From a virus, in IMG/VR virus record IMGVR_UViG_3300007537_000022, positions 1 to 20,118 of that record: 20,118 nt of DNA; one strand, 5' to 3'. Numbering within the stretch: the stretch's first letter is position 1; each line of letters opens with the position of its first letter. Positions 1-6,773 of the stretch are shown piece after piece. The notes under the pieces were generated by a model. That model did no database searches, was not told the DNA's origin, and worked only from the letters and a program-made list of their open reading frames with translations. A program made the translations under genes and the position numbers.

Positions 1-84
1 GCGGCACGGGCGGCACAGGCAGCGGCACGGGCGGCACAGGCAGCGGCACAGGCAGCGGCACGGGCGACGGCACGGGCGGCATAG
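1..84. repeat. GC-rich coding tandem repeat
   Basis: Two exact 21-bp units (positions 1-21 and 22-42, each made of GCGGCACGG plus GCGGCACAGGCA) are followed by one 12-bp partial unit (43-54) and further degenerate GCGGCACGGGCG units to about 84. All unit lengths are multiples of three, so copy-number change keeps the minus-strand Ala/Arg/Cys reading frame open. The array continues past the window edge. Confidence 0.85.
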
Positions 85-521
85 GCGGTAGCCTCGCGCG
101 ACCACTCTTCGCCGCCCGACAGTCGGTCCATGCCGTCAATCACGGGGTCGATAACGGCCTGCACATTCTCCGGAACCTTCGGCAGAGCGCGCAATTCCGC
201 AGAGAGGAAATGCCAGTGGACCCGGCTCAAGTCCTTGCCATCACGCTGCACGGCGTCGGGCAGGGCGGCAAAAAAAGCCTTAGCCTCGTCGGTCGGAAGC
301 CGCTCAAAAATGCTTTCACAGATGCGGAGCAACGGCAGCGTCAGGCCGAATTTTTTGACGGCAATGTCCGGGTCACTTGAGTGGGACAGGCACCCGATGA
401 AACAACCGCGCCCGTCCTCGTCATAGTAATTGCCCTGCACGACAGCATCGGCGGCAATATGCCTCGTTACTTCCGCGCGCAAAATGTCAGTGTTGCGGGT
501 CAGGTCCATATCGTAAGTCAT
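1..521 (-). CDS. Ala-rich repeat protein, 3' end outside window (Imm-5-like style)
   Basis: Open on the minus strand from ATG at 521 to the window edge (173 codons, no stop), so the C-terminus is missing. A strong GGAGG lies 8-12 nt before the ATG, and a CCTAAATTAGGG palindrome lies just upstream. The N-terminal part (about residues 1-145) is globular and includes GRGCFIGCLSHSSDPD and KDLSRVHWHFLSAELRALP. The visible C-terminal part is a low-complexity run of Ala with periodic Arg and Cys (AAACAARA type), encoded by tandem DNA repeats. This layout recalls a widespread family of phage proteins with Ala-rich tails sometimes labelled putative immunity protein (Imm-5-like); that name is from memory of the family and no activity is implied. 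It is the last gene seen in the leftward set, directly after the polymerase gene. It contains no CTAG, unlike the polymerase, so it may be a later acquisition. Confidence 0.75.
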   Translation of the reverse strand, partial: MTYDMDLTRNTDILRAEVTRHIAADAVVQGNYYDEDGRGCFIGCLSHSSDPDIAVKKFGLTLPLLRICESIFERLPTDEAKAFFAALPDAVQRDGKDLSRVHWHFLSAELRALPKVPENVQAVIDPVIDGMDRLSGGEEWSREATAYAARAVARAAACAAACAARAAACAARA

Positions 522-534
522 CTATAGTTCCTCC

Positions 535-547
535 ACCTAAATTAGGG
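535..547. promoter_or_regulatory. Dispersed palindrome copy, ACCTAAATTAGGG
   Basis: Odd palindrome of the window-wide CCCTAANTTAGGG family with one mismatch at the first base. It sits between the polymerase stop and the next minus-strand start at 521, overlapping the leader. No -35-like hexamer is seen at the right distance, so an operator or stoperator-like role fits better than a promoter. Confidence 0.7.
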
Positions 548-2416
548 TTACGGCTTTGCAGCCCATGTCTCTCCGATAGCCCAATCCACCAGATTGGCGG
601 TATCGGTCCCCGGAAAAATGTCCAGCCACGCTTGCGTCATGCCGTCGATTTGCGCTTCCATAGCGTCATCTGCAAACTCACGCTTAGTATAAGACAGCAT
701 TTCGTCGTGGACAGTAGCGGCGCACCACGCAGGCAAGTCGCGGTCCACAAAGTTGCGATGCACATTATGAACGCAGCGATACATAACAGACGCCGCTGCG
801 CCCTGCACCCCATAATTAGCAGCTACTGGCAGCGACTGGTCCTGCTTAAACACTCGTATCGTCCTACCGTCCCAGACAGGCAAGTATCCGTCATTCTCTA
901 CCATCTGCTGAAACATTACGTTTCGGTAGTTATAGGCGTCAGGGTAGCGCGCAGCCCATTTAGCAACAGCCTCAACCGCCTCGTCAAAAGAGCATTTAAG
1001 CACGTCGCTCAAAGCTCCCGGCCCTGCGCCGTAGAGCAACTGGAATGTGAACCCCTTAGCTTTTGACCGCTGCTCTTTCAGCATCGGGTAAACGTTGCCG
1101 AACCGTCCTTCACCGCCGCTAGCCAGCACTTCTAACACATAGTCTAGGTCATGCTCAAAAATCTGCGCGCAAGAGGCTGCATGTACGTCGCCATATACAG
1201 CGTCATGTCGTAGTGTAGCGTCGTCTGTCAACTCCGCTAGCGTTCTAATTTCAATGCCTTTGTAATCGGCAAGGCACATCACTCTACCCCTATCTAAGGT
1301 GCAGAATGATTTGCGCACGACGACTTTTCTAGGAATGTTTTGCAGGTTGTGTGAAGACGCGCTATACCGCCCTGTAGCAGCTTGGGCGATGTTAAACCGA
1401 GACTTAACCTTGCCGCTAAGCAGGGCAGAGTTAATCATGTTCTCGCCATAAGTAGACAAATACTTATTGTAGTATTTGTACCCAGCGAGTGCGGCTAACC
1501 AACGAGAGAACGGGTAAGAAAAGTGCCGGGACACAGAGCGCAGGTACTTACCTTCAAACTGCATCTGCTGTTTTTTATCGGTACGAGGCCACGCTGCCAA
1601 TGTCTTTTTGTCTAGTATGTTTGTCAGGTAGTCCCCGATCTGCTTGTCAGACCGCAGGTTTTTGATAACGCTTTCCGGCGTGTACTTTCTTAGATACCGC
1701 TCAAACGTATCGCGCTTAATTTCCCACAGAGCTACTAGCTGCTCGTGGTGCTCGATGTCAAGCTCTAGACCGATGTCTTCGCATTCAATAGTACCCCTAA
1801 CTGAGGCGTTAAACACAAAGATAGCGGCACGGAATTGCTCAGGAGTTAGCTGCGCTTCCCAATGCCTAAACAGCTTCCACGTTACATAGCTGTCGAACGC
1901 GGCGTAGTCCATCTGCTCTTGCAGCAAGTGCTTAGAGGACCAGTCGCTACGCTGCTGCTCCTTGTCCATATAGATTTTCAGGTCGCGCTTGCACATAATC
2001 ACTAGGGAAGTGGGGTGCCCCCCGAGCTTAGATTTGGCAAGAAAGTCTATGTCGCATATGTCCAGCCACTCGGCAGGGTCGTCTACAAAGCTATCGCACC
2101 ACTTGGTCTCAAATTTTGCGTTGTAGACCCACAGCCGCTTACCCCTAAGATGGGGGTATAGCTGCGCAAAGCTGCCGCTAATGTCGTGGTCGATGATGAT
2201 ACACCAATCGTCACAGGCGAGTGACGTGATGCGGATGCGCCCATCGTCCGGGGACAGCGCCGTAGTCTCGAAGTCTAGCGCAACTTCTAACACGTCTTTG
2301 AGCATTCTAATGGCGGTGTCCATTCCTACTAGGCGATACTGCTTTTTGCACCTAGCGAACAGTATCTCTCTGTTCTGAATTGACGCGCCTCTGTCTGGTA
2401 GACCCAAATCCAGCAT
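548..2416 (-). CDS. Family A DNA polymerase with 3'-5' exonuclease domain
   Basis: A replicative or repair DNA polymerase of the Pol I/T7 type (622 aa), no 5' nuclease domain. The exonuclease domain shows Exo I as D48-x-E50 (ALDFETT), Exo II as NAKFE (99-103) and Exo III as YAAFD (171-175). The polymerase domain shows the ATGR and NLQNIP region (348-362), motif A DYKGIEIR (384-391, catalytic Asp384), motif B from Arg450 through Lys454 and Phe458 to Tyr462-Gly463, and motif C HDE (570-572). Motif A is unusual: DYKG replaces the common DYSQ. The residue matching E. coli Phe762 is Phe458. The start at 2416 is supported by AAAGG 8 nt upstream. It follows the DUF3310 gene in the leftward replication set and is CTAG-rich like other backbone genes. 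The polymerase assignment is very secure; use in genome replication is inferred from context. Confidence 0.97.
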   Translation of the reverse strand: MLDLGLPDRGASIQNREILFARCKKQYRLVGMDTAIRMLKDVLEVALDFETTALSPDDGRIRITSLACDDWCIIIDHDISGSFAQLYPHLRGKRLWVYNAKFETKWCDSFVDDPAEWLDICDIDFLAKSKLGGHPTSLVIMCKRDLKIYMDKEQQRSDWSSKHLLQEQMDYAAFDSYVTWKLFRHWEAQLTPEQFRAAIFVFNASVRGTIECEDIGLELDIEHHEQLVALWEIKRDTFERYLRKYTPESVIKNLRSDKQIGDYLTNILDKKTLAAWPRTDKKQQMQFEGKYLRSVSRHFSYPFSRWLAALAGYKYYNKYLSTYGENMINSALLSGKVKSRFNIAQAATGRYSASSHNLQNIPRKVVVRKSFCTLDRGRVMCLADYKGIEIRTLAELTDDATLRHDAVYGDVHAASCAQIFEHDLDYVLEVLASGGEGRFGNVYPMLKEQRSKAKGFTFQLLYGAGPGALSDVLKCSFDEAVEAVAKWAARYPDAYNYRNVMFQQMVENDGYLPVWDGRTIRVFKQDQSLPVAANYGVQGAAASVMYRCVHNVHRNFVDRDLPAWCAATVHDEMLSYTKREFADDAMEAQIDGMTQAWLDIFPGTDTANLVDWAIGETWAAKP

Positions 2417-2439
2417 GACCCTGACCTTTGTCCCTTATG

Positions 2440-2805
2440 TTAGCGACTTACGTTTTTGTTATAGTTAGCGCGGTCCAGTGCTATATTATTGTGGTCGCTC
2501 TCCACAAGCCTCCCTTCTGTATCATAAGGCATATGCTCTGGCTTTGCAAAGTAGTCTGCGGCAAGGTCATTCCATTCCTGTTCAGAAACGTCTATAGAAG
2601 TATCGAGCCTCGCAATCTCAAACTCAAGGTGTCGTTTTGCTTTGCGCAGGTCTTCTAGCTTGGTGCTGCTATCCTTACGACCGCAGCGCCACAAATAAGC
2701 CATGGCGGTGCCGATATTGTACGGAAACTCCTGCACGATGTCTTTGCACTCTACACCGCTGGGGTGCCATGTGTAGTGGTTGGGTGCTTCTACAGGGTCA
2801 TGCAT
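2440..2805 (-). CDS. DUF3310-family protein
   Basis: A 121-aa protein whose N-terminal half matches the DUF3310 pattern: NHYTWHPSGVECKDIVQEF (residues 8-26), then AMAYLWRCGRKD and LEDLRKAKRHLEFEI (about 34-64). DUF3310 domains are common in phage early genes; the T7 gp1.7 nucleotide kinase is a related example, so a role in nucleotide metabolism is possible but not shown here. The C-terminal half is acidic and unrecognised. GGAG lies 8 nt before the ATG. The start overlaps the stop of the preceding small gene by 8 nt, suggesting translational coupling, and the DNA polymerase gene follows after 23 nt. Confidence 0.85.
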   Translation of the reverse strand: MHDPVEAPNHYTWHPSGVECKDIVQEFPYNIGTAMAYLWRCGRKDSSTKLEDLRKAKRHLEFEIARLDTSIDVSEQEWNDLAADYFAKPEHMPYDTEGRLVESDHNNIALDRANYNKNVSR

Positions 2806-2965
2806 CTTTTTTACTCCACGGGGGTGGGACTAGCGTCACCTTGCTAATGAGGCCCTTCTTTTTGCGCGCTGCCTCAGACTTAGCGGCTGCTCCCTTGTAA
2901 CCGGGCTGCGCGTTACTAGTAGGGCGGTGAAGGTTAGTTGGGTAGTTGTGTGTAGAAGGTTTCAT
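2798..2965 (-). CDS. Small basic protein of unknown function (55 aa)
   Basis: A 55-aa Lys/Arg/Pro-rich protein (KSEAARKKKGL near the C-terminus), not recognised. I chose ATG 2965 over the in-frame GTG at 3022 because the CCTAG-type palindrome and a TAGGTG ribosome-binding-like stretch lie directly before 2965, as for other genes here; the longer start would put the palindrome inside the gene. It lies between the possible ssDNA-binding gene and DUF3310, overlapping the latter by 8 nt. The high charge and replication neighbours are compatible with nucleic-acid binding, which is only a guess. Confidence 0.6.
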   Translation of the reverse strand: MKPSTHNYPTNLHRPTSNAQPGYKGAAAKSEAARKKKGLISKVTLVPPPWSKKDA

Positions 2966-2971
2966 AGCTAC

Positions 2972-2984
2972 ACCTAGTTTAGGG
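2972..2984. promoter_or_regulatory. Dispersed palindrome copy, ACCTAGTTTAGGG
   Basis: Member of the CCCTAANTTAGGG family with mismatches in the left arm, followed on the plus strand by TTAGCG as in the copy at 15277. It ends 6 nt before the minus-strand ATG at 2965 and overlaps its ribosome-binding site. Confidence 0.65.
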
Positions 2985-3031
2985 TTAGCGTGACCGGGGA
3001 AAGGGTCAGAAACCCCGGCCACGCCACAGGG

Positions 3032-3766
3032 TTACGCCGACCTACGCCGACGCCGCCCTGTTGTCTGCTGCTCAGCCGGGTCAGGAGCTTTTGTCACAGC
3101 AGGTTTTTCTTCGCCGCCTAGCACGTCATCTAGGTCAAGGTCTCCCTTTGCGTAGGCGGTAACTTGTTCGTCAGTGAGCCACCCAGACACGGGAAACTTC
3201 GGCTTGAAGTTCTTGTATCCTTGTGCCTCAAATTCTTCATTATCGTAGCTGAACACAGGCCAGCACGGTTCACCACCTGCCATACGCTGCGCTACTTCCT
3301 CTATGAGGTCCGCCATTTCTGACACACCGCTTACGCTGTTGACGCGAAAGTAGGCTTGTCGATCAGTGTCAAGGCTTTTAGACACCCAGCCTTTAGCGAA
3401 CGACCACCCTTCGCCCCGTCCCTTATCGAAAGGCCCGCCTTCATCGTCAGACGGCACAGCGACAGGGTAGCCAGCGCCAAAAATGTTCGCCATGCGCTGA
3501 GCGGCAGGCTTACCGCCCTTCCAGCACACATAGCCGTCCTCGAAAGAGGCTATGTTCAGCAGCCAGAGTTCGTCGTTCTGCACCTGCGCTTTGTCCTGCC
3601 CAAGCTGGTAAACGCCACGCTTGCCGGAAAAGTTAAGGTACTCTGAGCTATCTGGTGCCCCTCCTCTTGCTCCTGACTGCGCGGAAGCGGCGGCGCGCTT
3701 CGCCATTTCTTCACGGTCCACCATGGCAACGCTGCCACCGAACGGATTTGCTACTTCATTTCCCAT
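3032..3766 (-). CDS. Replication-module protein, possible ssDNA-binding protein
   Basis: A 244-aa protein I cannot assign firmly. Residues about 40-210 look like one beta-rich domain (YLNFSGKRGVYQLG, DELWLLNIASFEDGYVCWKGG, FKPKFPVSGWLTDEQV). The tail is acidic (DLDLDDVLGGEE) and then ends in a basic GRRRRRRSA. Similar proteins occur in phage replication modules between nuclease and polymerase genes and are often suspected to bind ssDNA; placement here between the coiled-coil/Cas4-like genes and DUF3310/polymerase fits. However, the basic C-terminus is unlike the acidic tip of classical SSB. ATG 3766 is preceded by a palindrome copy 9 nt upstream and, further upstream, by a possible promoter. 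Assigning SSB function is inference. Confidence 0.75.
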   Translation of the reverse strand: MGNEVANPFGGSVAMVDREEMAKRAAASAQSGARGGAPDSSEYLNFSGKRGVYQLGQDKAQVQNDELWLLNIASFEDGYVCWKGGKPAAQRMANIFGAGYPVAVPSDDEGGPFDKGRGEGWSFAKGWVSKSLDTDRQAYFRVNSVSGVSEMADLIEEVAQRMAGGEPCWPVFSYDNEEFEAQGYKNFKPKFPVSGWLTDEQVTAYAKGDLDLDDVLGGEEKPAVTKAPDPAEQQTTGRRRRRSA

Positions 3767-3775
3767 TTGTCGTGC

Positions 3776-3788
3776 ACCTATGTTAGGT
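3776..3788. promoter_or_regulatory. Dispersed palindrome copy, ACCTATGTTAGGT
   Basis: Family member with substitutions at three arm positions, followed on the plus strand by TTAGTGG like several other copies. It ends 9 nt before the minus-strand ATG at 3766 and supplies the only ribosome-binding-like TAGGTG. Confidence 0.6.
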
Positions 3789-3793
3789 TTAGT

Positions 3794-3822
3794 GGGAGGC
3801 GTTGTTTTAAGCGGTGCCTCCC
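3794..3822 (-). other. Leader hairpin upstream of the 3766 gene
   Basis: GGGAGGC (3794-3800) pairs with GCCTCCC (3816-3822) around a 15-nt loop. It lies between the possible promoter at 3848-3877 and the palindrome at 3776, so it would be in the 5' leader of the minus-strand transcript. No U-tract follows, so attenuation or leader structure is more likely than simple termination. Confidence 0.45.
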
Positions 3823-3847
3823 TATGCCGCTATGGCGCTAGCTGTCT

Positions 3848-3877
3848 CTTATAGCCGACACAATAAGGTTGGATCAA
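3848..3877 (-). promoter_or_regulatory. Possible sigma70-type promoter for the ssDNA-binding/polymerase operon
   Basis: On the minus strand TTGATC (3872-3877) is followed after 18 nt by TATAAG (3848-3853). It lies in the 246-bp gap before the 3766 gene, where a promoter would be useful. Two mismatches in each hexamer at most; called by eye only. Confidence 0.35.
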
Positions 3878-3916
3878 GTCCCACCCCGATCCTCCTACTA
3901 ACGCCACTATTTGAAT

Positions 3917-4005
3917 GCGAGAGGGCAAGGCAAAGTCAGGCTCTTCGCCAAGGAATATCCCCTCTCGCACCATCGCGGTTCGGCTGAGCATACCTCCCCG
4001 CGATG
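3917..4005. other. Two tandem inverted repeats in the 3767-4012 gap
   Basis: The first has GCGAGAGGG at 3917-3925 pairing with CCCTCTCGC at 3960-3968, around a spacer of about 34 nt that can fold further (GGC/GCC). The second has CATCGCGG (3971-3978) pairing with CCGCGATG (3998-4005), with a 19-nt loop. They lie directly downstream of the minus-strand gene ending at 4013. Neither has a U-tract in either direction. They could be a structured RNA, a processing site or a protein-binding DNA region. Confidence 0.5.
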
Positions 4006-4012
4006 TTCTGCA

Positions 4013-4342
4013 TTACAGCACTACGGCGGCTTCTGTCACCCTAAGTTGGGTGTAGGGCTTACCTGCCTTCTCGAAGTCGGCAATGGACTTTCCATGCTGC
4101 GCGAGGAAATCTTCCAGAGCAGCTTTGTCCAGGGTCTTGCGGCCCGGCATTTCCTTGCACTCAAACGTCCATTCGTCAAGCTGCATCTTGCCCATGTTGG
4201 CGATAGCGGGGCGCACTTGCTCGTCCAGCGACTTCAACTCTTTTTCCATGTGCTTGATGTCTGCCCGGAGGTCAAGGTACTCACGAAGAACGGGCTTGAG
4301 GTTGCCCAAAGACGCCTTGGGCTGTGCGTTTTGCTGTGTCAT
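4013..4342 (-). CDS. Coiled-coil protein of unknown function (109 aa)
   Basis: Residues about 15-50 are heptad-like and charged (LREYLDLRADIKHMEKELKS), predicting a coiled coil; the rest (LDEWTFECKEMPGRKTLDK) looks like a small beta segment and a helix. Not recognised. The ATG at 4342 lies inside the 3' end of the Cas4-like gene, giving a 62-nt overlap in another frame, with GGAG 10 nt before the ATG. A degenerate copy of the dispersed palindrome (4039-4051) is embedded near the C-terminus, encoding TQLR. Position next to the Cas4-like nuclease suggests a partner protein, which is inference. Confidence 0.75.
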   Translation of the reverse strand: MTQQNAQPKASLGNLKPVLREYLDLRADIKHMEKELKSLDEQVRPAIANMGKMQLDEWTFECKEMPGRKTLDKAALEDFLAQHGKSIADFEKAGKPYTQLRVTEAAVVL

Positions 4343-5084
4343 TTCTCAGTTTCTCCACATTACTCTGTTCTACGGCTGCGCTACACTGCGCGGTGAAGGG
4401 ACAGAAAGTGCACCCGCCGTTATAAATGCCCTCTGCCATAACCTGCTCGGCGCTCTCCGCCGTCAGGATATTCTCTGCACGTTGCTCTAGCATTTCCCTC
4501 CTATCTAGAGCCTCGTCGCAAGTCGCGTCTACTAGGTATTCACGCACCTTGCTATAGTCTGACGCATCGCTGTACGCTAGCAACGCGCCTACTACTGTAA
4601 CGCCTAGACACGCCTCCACTAGGTCAGTGTTTTGTAGCACTTGATCGACATGCTCAGGAGCCGGTAGCTTAGACAAGTTCTTACGCGGGTCAATACTCTT
4701 GAAGTCCACGACATAGAGGTCGCCATCTGGGCACTCTAGCAGACCGTCAGGGGTGCCGGACTGACAGCCATCGTAAAAAGACACTTGATCGCCGCCAATG
4801 TACGTCCAGCGATATGTGCCTTGGTACTCCCGTAACTGCTCCACGATCCACGCTTCGTGACTGTGGCCACGCTCGAAGAACCCCCAATGAACATTCCCCT
4901 CAGTTGGGGGAACATTCTTCCCAAACCACACCATCCTAGCGCACTTGCCAATCTCAGAAGCGGTTACAAATGCGGAACGGTCTAGCGTAGCGCCGTCGAA
5001 AGTCGGCCACGACTTCCCGTCGCGGTATCGTGCTTGCACGACGCTATCTAGCATAGGCTGTAAGATTTTGACCCTTTGAAACAT
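4281..5084 (-). CDS. Cas4/RecB-like PD-(D/E)XK nuclease with predicted 4Fe-4S cluster
   Basis: A 267-aa exonuclease-family protein. The nuclease core shows a motif with His74/His76 (RGHSHEAWIVEQL), then Asp113 (SGTPDGLLE), then Asp127-x-Lys129 (VVDFKSI) and a Gln motif (HVDQVLQ, about 145-151). Four Cys, C48 plus C225, C228 and C234 (CTFCPFTAQC), match the iron-sulphur arrangement of Cas4 and AddB. Such proteins degrade or process DNA ends with 5'-3' or 3'-5' polarity; in phages they often sit with polymerase and helicase genes for recombination or replication, as here. No CRISPR array or other cas gene is present, so this is not evidence for a CRISPR system. The start is less certain: ATG 5084 lacks a clear ribosome-binding site and a promoter-like -10 lies just 7 nt upstream; an alternative ATG is at 5054. 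Confidence 0.92.
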   Translation of the reverse strand: MFQRVKILQPMLDSVVQARYRDGKSWPTFDGATLDRSAFVTASEIGKCARMVWFGKNVPPTEGNVHWGFFERGHSHEAWIVEQLREYQGTYRWTYIGGDQVSFYDGCQSGTPDGLLECPDGDLYVVDFKSIDPRKNLSKLPAPEHVDQVLQNTDLVEACLGVTVVGALLAYSDASDYSKVREYLVDATCDEALDRREMLEQRAENILTAESAEQVMAEGIYNGGCTFCPFTAQCSAAVEQSNVEKLRNDTAKRTAQGVFGQPQARSS

Positions 5085-5090
5085 TCTAGT

Positions 5091-5119
5091 AGCCTATCAT
5101 AGGTTGTTCGTCGTGTCAA
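5091..5119 (-). promoter_or_regulatory. Possible sigma70-type promoter for the Cas4-like gene
   Basis: On the minus strand AGTGC-TTGACA (TTGACA at 5114-5119) is followed after 17 nt by TAGGCT (5091-5096). The -35 is a perfect consensus. An 11-bp CCTATSATAGG odd palindrome overlaps the spacer and -10. Expected transcription start is at or near position 5084, the A of the ATG, so the transcript may be leaderless. The same AGTGCTTGACA block recurs at 17099-17109. Confidence 0.5.
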
Positions 5120-5125
5120 GCACTA

Positions 5126-6463
5126 TTAATGTTGATCCAGCGCAATAGATTGCAACCGCTCGCGCTGCTCCCGCAGCTTGATGATAGCCTTGTCCAGCGG
5201 GTGCTGGCTTACTAGAAAATCTACATAAGTGGTGCGCTCTTGACCAGTTCTATAAACCCTCTTGTAAAATTGCTCAATGATGCTGGGTGAAAAATGGTCT
5301 TGCGCTATGACCACTCTATTAGACGCCTCTTGCAGGTTCCACGACACGCCCATAGCCTGCATCTGCCCGACGATGAAGTCTAGGTTGCCGGCGTTGAAGC
5401 TGTCCCTGATTTCCTCTCGCTTTCTGCTGGGGGTCGCTCCGTAGACACGCTCACAGCTATAGCCGGCTTTACGCAACTCTGTCTGGTAAGCCTCTCCGAC
5501 TGAGCTATGCCACACGCCTATCAATACTGGCCCGTCTCTCGCTATTTCTGTCAAGTAGTCAATGCTGCCTTGCACCTTAGCTAGCGTCACCGCCTGCCAG
5601 ACTTGCTGCATAGTGTGGTCCTCGTCTCCGTCCTCCGCTATTAGGGCTTTAAGCAAGTCGGCCTCTGACATACTATGGACTAGCTTAGCGTACTCAGACG
5701 GCACTGCCCCTACTTTAGGGTAAAGGTAGGTCTCGATTTTCTTAGGCAATTCGTTGGCTACCATGCGCCGGATCGCCCCGATTTCGTCGTACAAAATCTT
5801 GTTAATGATGGGAGCGTTCCTAGAGGATATAATCGACATAGCTGGCGGCATCTTTGGGTGATGCTGCTTTAGCTTAGCCACGCAGAATATCTTGATAAAC
5901 TGCTCGTAGCTGAGCGCCCCGTACTCTTTCAGCACCGCCCCATATAGATACCGTAGCTGCGACCATAGGTCATCGTGGTGGCGGTAAATAGGGTTTCCGG
6001 TCAAGGACCAAACTTGTCCAAACTTCTCAGCTAGTCCGCCTTTGCCGTCACACTTGACACCGAACACTGCTTGCGTTCGCTTGCTAGTATGCCGCCGCAG
6101 GTAGTGCGCCTCGTCTAGTATAAGCGCATCGGTATCCCTAAATTGGGTGTATAGCTCGCCCCGCATACCTCCCCTAGCTAGGTCAAAGGTCGTCACAATG
6201 AAGTCTGTATCAGTCGGTACGGCACCACTGCGGTTCAATGTCTTGACGCTCGCCCCGAGCCACGCCTTTATCTCCTGCTCCCACATAGCTAACGCAATCT
6301 GCGGACATAGCACTAGGCCACGCTTCATACCAGCGCGCTTGAACGCCTCTAGTGCCGATAGCGTCTTGCCCGTGCCAGCCTTGCTGTAATTAAGCACGTC
6401 CTGTCCGTTCGCCATTATGGTAGCGTCTTCGTCCTGAATTTGCATCAGTTTTCTAGAGGTCAT
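5126..6463 (-). CDS. SNF2-type superfamily 2 helicase
   Basis: A 445-aa ATP-dependent DNA translocase/helicase. Motif I is SKAGTGKT (27-34), motif II DEAH (117-120), motif III SLTGNP (153-158), and the C-terminal lobe ends with the SNF2-type motif VI (QFYKRVYRTGQ, 398-408, Arg402 and Arg405 as likely arginine fingers). This compact form, without extra domains, is common in phages next to polymerase and nuclease genes, where it probably acts in replication or recombination. The ATG at 6463 overlaps the stop of the small upstream gene (ATGA), so it is probably translationally coupled. Two degenerate palindrome copies (5708-5720, 6136-6148) lie inside the gene. CTAG-rich, in sharp contrast to the genes immediately upstream. 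Confidence 0.95.
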   Translation of the reverse strand: MTSRKLMQIQDEDATIMANGQDVLNYSKAGTGKTLSALEAFKRAGMKRGLVLCPQIALAMWEQEIKAWLGASVKTLNRSGAVPTDTDFIVTTFDLARGGMRGELYTQFRDTDALILDEAHYLRRHTSKRTQAVFGVKCDGKGGLAEKFGQVWSLTGNPIYRHHDDLWSQLRYLYGAVLKEYGALSYEQFIKIFCVAKLKQHHPKMPPAMSIISSRNAPIINKILYDEIGAIRRMVANELPKKIETYLYPKVGAVPSEYAKLVHSMSEADLLKALIAEDGDEDHTMQQVWQAVTLAKVQGSIDYLTEIARDGPVLIGVWHSSVGEAYQTELRKAGYSCERVYGATPSRKREEIRDSFNAGNLDFIVGQMQAMGVSWNLQEASNRVVIAQDHFSPSIIEQFYKRVYRTGQERTTYVDFLVSQHPLDKAIIKLREQRERLQSIALDQH

Positions 6464-6654
6464 TGCGCGCGCTTCCTGTCGTCGGGTCTCGGATCACGGT
6501 ATCCGTCCACCTTGCAGCGCTGGCCCGGCAGGAGGATTGACGGGTGAGCCTTGGGGCGCACCACCTTGCACTGTGGGCATTCGACGCCAAGCCGGGCGCA
6601 GCGCTCTTTCCGCTCCTGCCGCAGCGCGTTGAACAGGTCTCCCATGTCACTCAT
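6460..6654 (-). CDS. Small conserved phage protein (64 aa)
   Basis: A 64-aa protein of the type MSDMGDLFNALRQERKER... with a CPQC pair and a conserved PGQRCKVDGYRDPRP tail. I recognise it as a family common in alphaproteobacterial phages and prophages, without known function; two or three Cys could bind zinc with only a partial site (CPQC plus one further Cys). Start 6654 is chosen over an overlapping frame starting at 6650 because of conserved family sequence. The start overlaps the stop of the 6647-6772 gene and its stop overlaps the helicase ATG, so it is in a coupled series. No CTAG. Confidence 0.85.
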   Translation of the reverse strand: MSDMGDLFNALRQERKERCARLGVECPQCKVVRPKAHPSILLPGQRCKVDGYRDPRPDDRKRAQ

Positions 6655-6772
6655 CGGAGGCGTCCTCCTGCGCGCGGATACCGTCCATCATTCGAAGCAC
6701 GGTCGCTTCGATCCAGTTGGCGTCAGGCAGGGCGACACCCTCGACGTGTGCTGCAAGAATGAGAGCGGTCAT
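6647..6772 (-). CDS. Small hypothetical protein (41 aa)
   Basis: A 41-aa protein beginning MTALILAAHVEGVALPD. I chose ATG 6772 because an AGGGGGC ribosome-binding site lies 8 nt before it and because it begins 1 nt after the TGA of the upstream gene; a start at 6835 in the same frame would overlap the upstream gene by 62 nt. It ends overlapping the 6654 start. Unrecognised; in the CTAG-free accessory block. Confidence 0.65.
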   Translation of the reverse strand: MTALILAAHVEGVALPDANWIEATVLRMMDGIRAQEDASDE

Positions 6773-6773
6773 G

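Noticed and set aside
130-426. Plus-strand frame of 98 codons
   Set aside because: Antisense to the Ala-rich repeat gene, which has a good start signal and continuous frame; no family resemblance.
632-1066. Plus-strand frame of 144 codons
   Set aside because: Antisense shadow of the DNA polymerase domain.
3917-3973. tRNA-like stem ending in CTCTCGCACCA
   Set aside because: Only about 56 nt between stem ends, with no T-arm sequence and no anticodon arm; it is better described as an inverted repeat.
3911-4490. Two long plus-strand frames (161 and 135 codons)
   Set aside because: Antisense to the coiled-coil and Cas4-like genes, with no ribosome-binding site or recognisable domain.
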